Of a stretch of DNA of 10,947 nt, positions 6,364 through 10,947 are shown piece by piece. A program made the position numbers and the translations under genes. Source of the DNA: Chitinophaga pinensis (lineage in GTDB: Bacteria; Bacteroidota; Bacteroidia; NS11-12g; UBA9320); NCBI GenBank assembly GCA_945890595.1, contig CAMDCQ010000069.1:1-10947 (forward strand), given 5' to 3'. A model generated the notes under the pieces. It searched no databases and had not been told where the DNA came from. It saw nothing but the letters and a program-made list of their open reading frames with translations. The first letter of the stretch is position 1, and the number at the start of each line of letters is the position of its first letter.

Positions 6364-7533
6364 TTACAATTTTAAGTAGGTTATTTTTTCTCCTTTTTGA
6401 ATGAATGTTACGTGGGAAGGAATCACCAAAATCGCATTACACACTGCAAATGATTTTAGCATAGATGATGCTTGCCCAGATAGGAGAGTTGCTTGTTCAT
6501 TCTCTACCATACCTTTTAAAAATAGTGTTTTACCTGATTTATTGTCAATATCATCAGCAGCAAAAGCCTCCCCACTGGGTAAATGGCAATCCCGGTGACC
6601 CAGTTGTGCTTTTAGTAAAGGCAGAACATAGATATAAAAACAACTTAAATTTGATGCAGGGTTTCCGGGTAAGGCAAATACCTTCGTTTTATCTTTAACG
6701 CCAAACCACAAGGGTTTTCCTGGACGTTGATTTACTTTATAAAAAACTTCAGAAACACCATTAGCCTCCAATGCTTGCTGAACGAAGTCATAATCGCCCA
6801 CAGAAATACCACCAGATATTAGTACAACATCGGATTGAGCGATACATTTTTTTATAGCTTCAGTAGTTTGTGCTAAGTCATCTCCAACCATAGCCGTATT
6901 GACCTTGTTAATGCCCAGACGTTTCAATGCCATTTTGAGCGTAATGGAGTTGCTCTCGTATACTTGACCAACTTCAAGCTGATCTCCAGATTGCTGTAAT
7001 TCATTACCGGTGATGAGTATGCTCACTTTGGGTCTTTTGAATACCTTAACTTTAGTAGCACCAATACTTGCCAAAAATCCAATTGCTGCTTCATTTAGCT
7101 CAACTCCTTTGGTGAGCGCAATTTCTCCAGCATTTATTTGCTCTCCAATAGGACGAACATTCGCGTACTTATTGGGTAAAATTTCAATAGTTAGTTGATT
7201 GCCTTGACGATGAACATGCTCCTGCATAATTACGGTATCTGCAGAATCTGGCACGCGAGCACCAGTAAATATTCGCACGGCTTCACCCCGTTTTAAAGAT
7301 ACATTTCTTGCGCTACCTGCTTGTATTTCGCCCACAACGGTGTAACAATCACCGTCAGAATGAGCAAAGGCGTATCCATCCATTGCCGACTGTTTGAAGG
7401 GCGGCATATGGATAGCTGAAATCACATCTTCTGCTAAAACTAAACCCATTGTCTTTATGATCGGTTTGACTTTTGTTGCATTAAACGGTGCGTGTTTTTC
7501 GATGAGTTGAAGTGCTTCTGAAACAGATATCAT
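6364..7533 (-). CDS. moeA: Molybdopterin molybdenumtransferase MoeA
   Basis: MoeA inserts molybdate into adenylylated molybdopterin, giving Mo-molybdopterin. The protein is 389 residues, normal for the family, and shows its motifs in order: MPPFKQSAMDGYA (43-55), FTGARVPDSADTVIMQE (89-105), RPIGEQINAGE (127-137), LITGNEL (173-179), the MoCF-binding core SGGISVGDYDF (240-250), KVNQRPGKPLWFG (266-278), and LPGNPASNLSCF (288-299). The C-terminal domain IV includes LSGQASSMLKSFAVCNAILVIP. No truncation or loss of a key motif is seen. The ATG at 7533 lies 29 bases after the stop of the small Cys-tailed gene, the largest gap in the cluster, so an internal promoter is possible but none is evident. 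Confidence 0.96.
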   Translation of the reverse strand: MISVSEALQLIEKHAPFNATKVKPIIKTMGLVLAEDVISAIHMPPFKQSAMDGYAFAHSDGDCYTVVGEIQAGSARNVSLKRGEAVRIFTGARVPDSADTVIMQEHVHRQGNQLTIEILPNKYANVRPIGEQINAGEIALTKGVELNEAAIGFLASIGATKVKVFKRPKVSILITGNELQQSGDQLEVGQVYESNSITLKMALKRLGINKVNTAMVGDDLAQTTEAIKKCIAQSDVVLISGGISVGDYDFVQQALEANGVSEVFYKVNQRPGKPLWFGVKDKTKVFALPGNPASNLSCFYIYVLPLLKAQLGHRDCHLPSGEAFAADDIDNKSGKTLFLKGMVENEQATLLSGQASSMLKSFAVCNAILVIPSHVTFIQKGEKITYLKL

Positions 7534-7562
7534 GGTGATTTATTGAATACTAGAATAAGTAA

Positions 7563-7817
7563 CTAGCAGCAACCTCCGCCGTCATAATGAAAAGTAGATT
7601 CACTAATAAAACTAGCATCTCGGTGTAGCGATGCTAAAGCTCCAGCGGTTTTATCACATATGGCAAGAGGCTGATTTTTGAGAAGTATATGGCCTTTTTG
7701 GTCATCAAAAACTTCGTGGTCGCCAAAGTAAATGGCGGCTTTGCCGGTGAAGATACAAGGACCATCTGCAGGCAATTTTTGTGCTTGAGGAATTGAGCTA
7801 GAGGTTTGAACTAACAT
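7563..7817 (-). CDS. Small conserved protein with C-terminal GGGCC, first gene of the Moco cluster
   Basis: This is an 84-residue protein of unknown function. The start is taken at the ATG at 7817; a longer frame from a GTG at 7883 adds 22 residues that do not resemble the compact core. Visible features are DGPCIFTGKAAIYFG (18-32), FDDQKGHIL (38-46), NQPLAICDKTAGAL (48-61), and a tail STFHYDGGGCC. Cysteines lie at 21, 54, 83 and 84; the last two form a vicinal pair at the extreme C-terminus. From memory, this sequence type occurs in Bacteroidota, also as the C-terminal part of some methyltransferases. The pattern (TGxxAIYxG, then a charged turn, then a PLAICDKTAxAL helix, then Gly-Cys-Cys) is loosely like the C-terminus of arsenite methyltransferases. 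That resemblance is tentative. It lies 29 bases upstream of moeA on the same strand and is probably co-transcribed, so a thiol, metal or sulfur-handling role is possible. Confidence 0.75.
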   Translation of the reverse strand: MLVQTSSSIPQAQKLPADGPCIFTGKAAIYFGDHEVFDDQKGHILLKNQPLAICDKTAGALASLHRDASFISESTFHYDGGGCC

Positions 7818-7999
7818 AATGATTTTAAAAATGAATGACTTTAAGTGCCAAATTGTTGTTATTAGGATGCCCTTTTGACGCACTATGTGATGAATACATG
7901 TGTACTTGCTTTTTCTGATGGCAAATTAACATGAAATAGAGTGTAGAAGCATAATCTATAATTGCACCTATTCTTATTAGGCTAATTTTGGAATGCGAG

Positions 8000-8032
8000 T
8001 TAAAAAAAACCTTACACATTCGTTTTTTTTAA
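8000..8032. repeat. A/T inverted repeat, 11-base arms
   Basis: TTAAAAAAAAC (8000-8010) and GTTTTTTTTAA (8022-8032) are perfect inverted copies around an 11-base loop, CTTACACATTC. There is no upstream gene on the plus strand for it to terminate, and on the minus strand it lies before the Moco cluster. It may act in a 5' leader or be a poly-A/poly-T coincidence. Confidence 0.4.
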
Positions 8033-8084
8033 ATGTTTAACAAATAGAAATAATTTACTTAAAAATAGTAACAAAACCGTGCTG

Positions 8085-8100
8085 TGACATTTTATTGTCA
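8085..8100. promoter_or_regulatory. TGACA-N6-TGTCA inverted repeat, possible operator of the lipoprotein gene
   Basis: Five-base arms TGACA (8085-8089) and TGTCA (8096-8100) are separated by six A/T bases. The site directly precedes TATAATTG (8101-8108), a near match to the Bacteroidota -7 element, 28 bases before the lipoprotein ATG. The arm-and-spacer geometry is that of a dimeric regulator site, but a five-base arm can arise by chance. Confidence 0.25.
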
Positions 8101-8128
8101 TATAATTGCAAGCATAAATCTAATACGT

Positions 8129-10201
8129 ATGAAATACCTGCCGATACTAGGAATTGCGCTATTGTCCACTATTGTCTCTTGCAAAAAGAGTGATTTTAGT
8201 TTTGACAAGTTTAGCGACACCCAAATTAAACCAGAGGTACTTACCCCGCTCGCTAATGCACGAGTTGTGGCTAGTAACTTGTTTCAACAAGATAGTATAA
8301 TACAATATGACCCAGATGGATTAATAAGACTTACCTACAAACAAGATTCTGTATTTCAAATGAATGCAGATGAAATTCTGAAAGATGTATCGCTAGGTAA
8401 AAATTCATCCAAATTCAGTATTGGTGAATTGACCATTACAGGGGCAGACAAAAATTCTGATGTTAGCCTGAACGACCTTCTGACAGACGCATCTCCTAGC
8501 GATAGAGCTAAAATTAATGCGATTGCAGGTACGACAGATACCTTTCCTACGTTCAGCTCAGATTTGTCGACAATGACCGTACTTGCCAAGAGTACCGACT
8601 ATGAATATCTTAATTTATCAAAAGGACACCTCGTGTTTACCGTAAGAAATGGCTTTCCAACGGTATTAAAAGCTTTGCAAATTAAAATATACGACAAAGC
8701 AAGCAGCGGAAGTCCTGTTTTATTGGGCACCGTTTCATTTTCAAATGTTCCAGCAAATGCTATCCGAAAAGACAGTATTAATGTGGCAAACAGAACACTA
8801 ACCAATATCCTTGGCTATGCTGTTCCCGTGGCAGATATTTCTAAAAGTAGCGGTCCTGTTTTTATTGATTTGAATGATAAAATTGATATTAATGTTGCTT
8901 ACAGCAATTTAAAATGCGTGGGAGGAAAGGCGATTTTACCTGCTCAAACTATACCAACAAAATCACTTAGTATTGATTTATCAGATCCAAGTGTAGCTGC
9001 GAGACTTCGAAATATTGAATTTGGTGCGGCGTTACTTCCTATCAAAACAACCTCGACAATCAACACAGCGGTAAATATAGGAATTGCACTTCCTGACGCA
9101 ACTCGCAACGGAACTGCAATTAATGCACTACAAATTAATGCTCCAACAGGATCTACGAACAGTCAGATTGACCTTTCGGGTGCTAATTTGTTCTTGGGAA
9201 GTAATCCAGTTAAAGAATATAACATGCTCCGGCTCAGTGTAAATACCAAGATCACGGCCAGTGCAGGACTTGTGCTATTTGACTCGTCTGATAACATAAA
9301 TATTGAATTTAATGCCTCAACCGCCAAGTTCGAATATATAGATGGTTATTTAGGTAAGGATACCTTCGATATTTCTATTAACGGTTTGGACGTAAGTCAA
9401 TTGGCTGAATTAGGAGGTGGCATTCGTATGGAAAATCCCAAAATGCACATTTTTGTAAATAACTCTTTTGGTATTCCTTTCTTAGTAGAATTAGATATTA
9501 CCGCGAGAGATGAAAAAGGTAAGAAACTTCCAATGAATGTGCAAGATATGCTTTTCCCTAGCCCTAGTATTGCAGAACGTGGAACGGTAAAAACAGCTGA
9601 ATTTGAGATTAATAAGAGTAATTCTGATATTGTTGAATGTTTAGGAATGCCTGCTACCTTTTTCGATATCAAAGGAAGAGCAATCATGAATCCTAATGGA
9701 TTTACGGGCTATAGCAATCACATCACCAAATCTAGTACTATTGATTTAGGTTTTGATGCAGATATTCCTATGACGTTTACTGCAAAGAATTTTGCTTACA
9801 CAGATACGCTTGATCAAGGCAATATTCTTCAAAATTTATCCGATTTTGATTTGCTGGAATTAAAAGTAAAATCGAGTAATGGCTTCCCTTTCGGTGGAAC
9901 GATAGACTTGATATTTGCGGATGCCAATTATAAGCCTATTGACTCATTGGTAAAGGTTAGCCTTGTAAAATCTGCCGTTGTCAATCAAAATGGTGACATA
10001 ACCCAAAATGGTGAGAATATGAGTAGCTTCATGATGCCAGGCAGCATGTTAGACTTGCTTTCGACCAAAAAGTGTGAATACATTATGGTTCGTACCAACT
10101 TTAATTCTTACGACGACGGAAAAATTCCCGTAAGTATTTATACCACATGTGCTCTAGATGTTTCACTTGCTATCAGAGCAATTTATAACAGCGACTTATA
10201 A
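8129..10201 (+). CDS. Large surface or periplasmic lipoprotein of unknown function
   Basis: This 690-residue protein begins with a lipoprotein signal peptide, MKYLPILGIALLSTIVSC, with a lipobox IVS-C and lipidation at Cys18. The ATG at 8129 is chosen because it starts this signal; a GTG at 8084 would add 15 residues in front of it. The mature part is rich in beta-prone, Asn, Ser and Thr sequence, has no membrane segments, and starts with IKPEVLTPLANARV. A motif of the type (h)xVxNxFPxxLxxLxIxIxD occurs three times, at about residues 167-192, 439-464 and 576-606, which suggests repeated immunoglobulin-like or LEA-like beta domains. I do not recognise an enzyme family. The stop TAA shares its last base with the ATG of the following putative barrel gene, so the two are co-translated and probably work together in the outer membrane. 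Confidence 0.88.
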   Translation: MKYLPILGIALLSTIVSCKKSDFSFDKFSDTQIKPEVLTPLANARVVASNLFQQDSIIQYDPDGLIRLTYKQDSVFQMNADEILKDVSLGKNSSKFSIGELTITGADKNSDVSLNDLLTDASPSDRAKINAIAGTTDTFPTFSSDLSTMTVLAKSTDYEYLNLSKGHLVFTVRNGFPTVLKALQIKIYDKASSGSPVLLGTVSFSNVPANAIRKDSINVANRTLTNILGYAVPVADISKSSGPVFIDLNDKIDINVAYSNLKCVGGKAILPAQTIPTKSLSIDLSDPSVAARLRNIEFGAALLPIKTTSTINTAVNIGIALPDATRNGTAINALQINAPTGSTNSQIDLSGANLFLGSNPVKEYNMLRLSVNTKITASAGLVLFDSSDNINIEFNASTAKFEYIDGYLGKDTFDISINGLDVSQLAELGGGIRMENPKMHIFVNNSFGIPFLVELDITARDEKGKKLPMNVQDMLFPSPSIAERGTVKTAEFEINKSNSDIVECLGMPATFFDIKGRAIMNPNGFTGYSNHITKSSTIDLGFDADIPMTFTAKNFAYTDTLDQGNILQNLSDFDLLELKVKSSNGFPFGGTIDLIFADANYKPIDSLVKVSLVKSAVVNQNGDITQNGENMSSFMMPGSMLDLLSTKKCEYIMVRTNFNSYDDGKIPVSIYTTCALDVSLAIRAIYNSDL

Positions 10202-10947
10202 TGCAATTTAATATGAAAAAGAATATCTTATTTACCCTCATTTCTTTAGGCATTTTAGGAAGCTTAAACGCTCAAGTATTTTACGAGTTTAATAATAGGC
10301 ACTTATCCCAATCTCAGTTATGGAACCCCGGTTTCATGCCACAATACAAGGCAACATTATCGGTAGGCCAAACTTATTTTGGTGCTGGCTTAGTAGGCAC
10401 AACCGTAAGTGGTCTTTTTGGTACTAGTGAAACACCATTACAAACTGTTACGCGCATGGTAGGCGAAAAAGACAAGCAACTAGGTTTGGATTTAAATCAG
10501 CAAACCGATGTGTTTCATTTTGGGTTCAGAAGTAAAAAGTCATACTTTTCAGTAAATAGTAGTTTAATAAACGAGACTTCTATTCGTATACCCAAAGATC
10601 TATTAGGTTTGGCTTTTTTGGGCAACAGTGCGTATATAGATAAAGATGCAGACCTTGATTTCTCTGGAAATCAATTCCGTTCATACTTAAAAAACACATT
10701 CAGTTATGGTCGTTTTATTACGGACAAACTTTCTGTAGGTGTGAATGCTTCTCTCATAAATGGTATCATGGATTTTTCTATGGATCAAGCTCGTTTTCAA
10801 GTGGGCACAGATACAGGAACATCTACTATCTATTCATTGCAACTAAACGGTGAAATGCATGGAAGAGCTTCTGTTTTAGGCGTAGATCTTGACAAAGCAG
10901 TAAATGATTCTACCTATGACGCTAATAAAACAGCGGTAGATCAGTTG
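10201..10947 (+). CDS. Putative outer-membrane beta-barrel protein (3' partial), DUF5723-like
   Basis: The frame is open from the ATG at 10201 to the window edge, giving 249 residues with the C-terminus missing. It has a Sec signal peptide, MKKNILFTLISLGILG with a predicted cut near SLNA-Q. The second ATG at 10213 gives exactly that start, while the first adds MQFN and couples to the lipoprotein stop (TAATG). The mature protein opens with VFYEFNNRHLSQSQLWNPGFMP, an N-terminal Asn-Pro pattern seen in Bacteroidota outer-membrane proteins. It continues with alternating hydrophobic and aromatic strands such as DVFHFGFRSKKSYFSVNSS and FSYGRFITDKLSVGVNASL. These fit a beta-barrel of the DUF5723 kind, which is my best guess from the pattern. 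Its function is unknown; the tight link to the lipoprotein suggests a shared envelope role. Confidence 0.75.
   Translation, partial: MQFNMKKNILFTLISLGILGSLNAQVFYEFNNRHLSQSQLWNPGFMPQYKATLSVGQTYFGAGLVGTTVSGLFGTSETPLQTVTRMVGEKDKQLGLDLNQQTDVFHFGFRSKKSYFSVNSSLINETSIRIPKDLLGLAFLGNSAYIDKDADLDFSGNQFRSYLKNTFSYGRFITDKLSVGVNASLINGIMDFSMDQARFQVGTDTGTSTIYSLQLNGEMHGRASVLGVDLDKAVNDSTYDANKTAVDQL

Larger units (their letters stand above)
7818..8128. other. Divergent intergenic region between the Moco cluster and the lipoprotein gene
   Basis: This 311-base A+T-rich stretch must hold the promoters of both flanking transcription units. I see no convincing gene: a 64-codon minus-strand frame (7825-8019) has no family resemblance. 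Motifs close to the Bacteroidota -7 consensus (TAnnTTTG) are TTAATTTG on the minus strand (revcomp of 7922-7929) and TATAATTG on the plus strand (8101-8108), each with one mismatch and no clear TTTG -33 partner. Two inverted repeats, at 8000-8032 and 8085-8100, are listed separately. Confidence 0.5.

Noticed and set aside
7818..7883. N-terminal extension of the small GGGCC protein from a GTG at 7883
   Set aside because: The added 22 residues are hydrophobic and unlike the core; the ATG at 7817 gives a compact 84-residue protein.
7889..7906. Near-palindrome around ATACATGTGTAC in the divergent region
   Set aside because: Arms are only four bases (TACA/TGTA), which is expected by chance in A+T-rich sequence of this length.
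7825..8019. Minus-strand 64-codon frame upstream of the small GGGCC gene
   Set aside because: No domain, signal peptide or family resemblance, low-complexity Asn/Ser content, and it fills the region where promoters for the divergent genes must lie.
7818..8083. Moco-sensing riboswitch ahead of the operon
   Set aside because: I could not find a convincing multi-stem structure in the leader; only A/T inverted repeats are visible.
8084..8128. Longer lipoprotein start at GTG 8084
   Set aside because: It would place 15 residues before a textbook lipoprotein signal peptide that starts at the ATG at 8129.
1..10947. CRISPR arrays, insertion sequences, tRNA or rRNA genes
   Set aside because: No regularly spaced repeats, transposase motifs, terminal inverted repeats or tRNA-like cloverleaf were seen on either strand.

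Overview
The window is A+T-rich DNA from a member of the Bacteroidota. Four things point there: a one-piece MoaC-MoaB fusion, genes that mostly lack Shine-Dalgarno sequences, a small protein ending in GGGCC of a type I associate with this phylum, and a lipoprotein gene overlapping a gene for a putative outer-membrane barrel. I cannot place it below phylum from sequence alone.

Left part, plus strand: a 5'-truncated gene (3-743) encodes a membrane protein with a soluble, possibly winged-helix C-terminus. It is followed by a complete luciferase-like flavin oxidoreductase (908-1924) that converges on the cofactor operon. An A/T-stem hairpin at 1948-1973 lies between the two converging transcripts.

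Centre, minus strand (about 7817 down to 1991): a compact molybdenum cofactor (Moco) operon. In transcription order it reads: a small Cys-tailed protein, moeA, a TauE/SafE-type permease, moaD, a MoeB-type E1 fused to rhodanese, moaE, a moaC-moaB fusion, and moaA. From moeA to moaA all junctions lie between a 4-base overlap and a 3-base gap. The set covers the route from GTP to molybdenum-loaded cofactor. MoaA and the MoaC domain make cyclic pyranopterin monophosphate. MoaD/MoaE form molybdopterin synthase, recharged with sulfur by the MoeB-rhodanese protein. The MoaB/MogA domain adenylylates molybdopterin and MoeA inserts molybdate. No mobA, molybdate ABC transporter or molybdoenzyme is visible here. 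The two members not explained by the pathway are the permease and the 84-residue GGGCC protein.

The 311-base divergent intergenic region (7818-8128) holds two inverted repeats and no convincing gene. Right part, plus strand: a 690-residue lipoprotein (8129-10201) with three copies of a NxFP-type motif. Its stop codon shares a base with the start of a signal-peptide-bearing, probably outer-membrane beta-barrel protein that runs off the window. The pair looks like an uncharacterised cell-envelope module.
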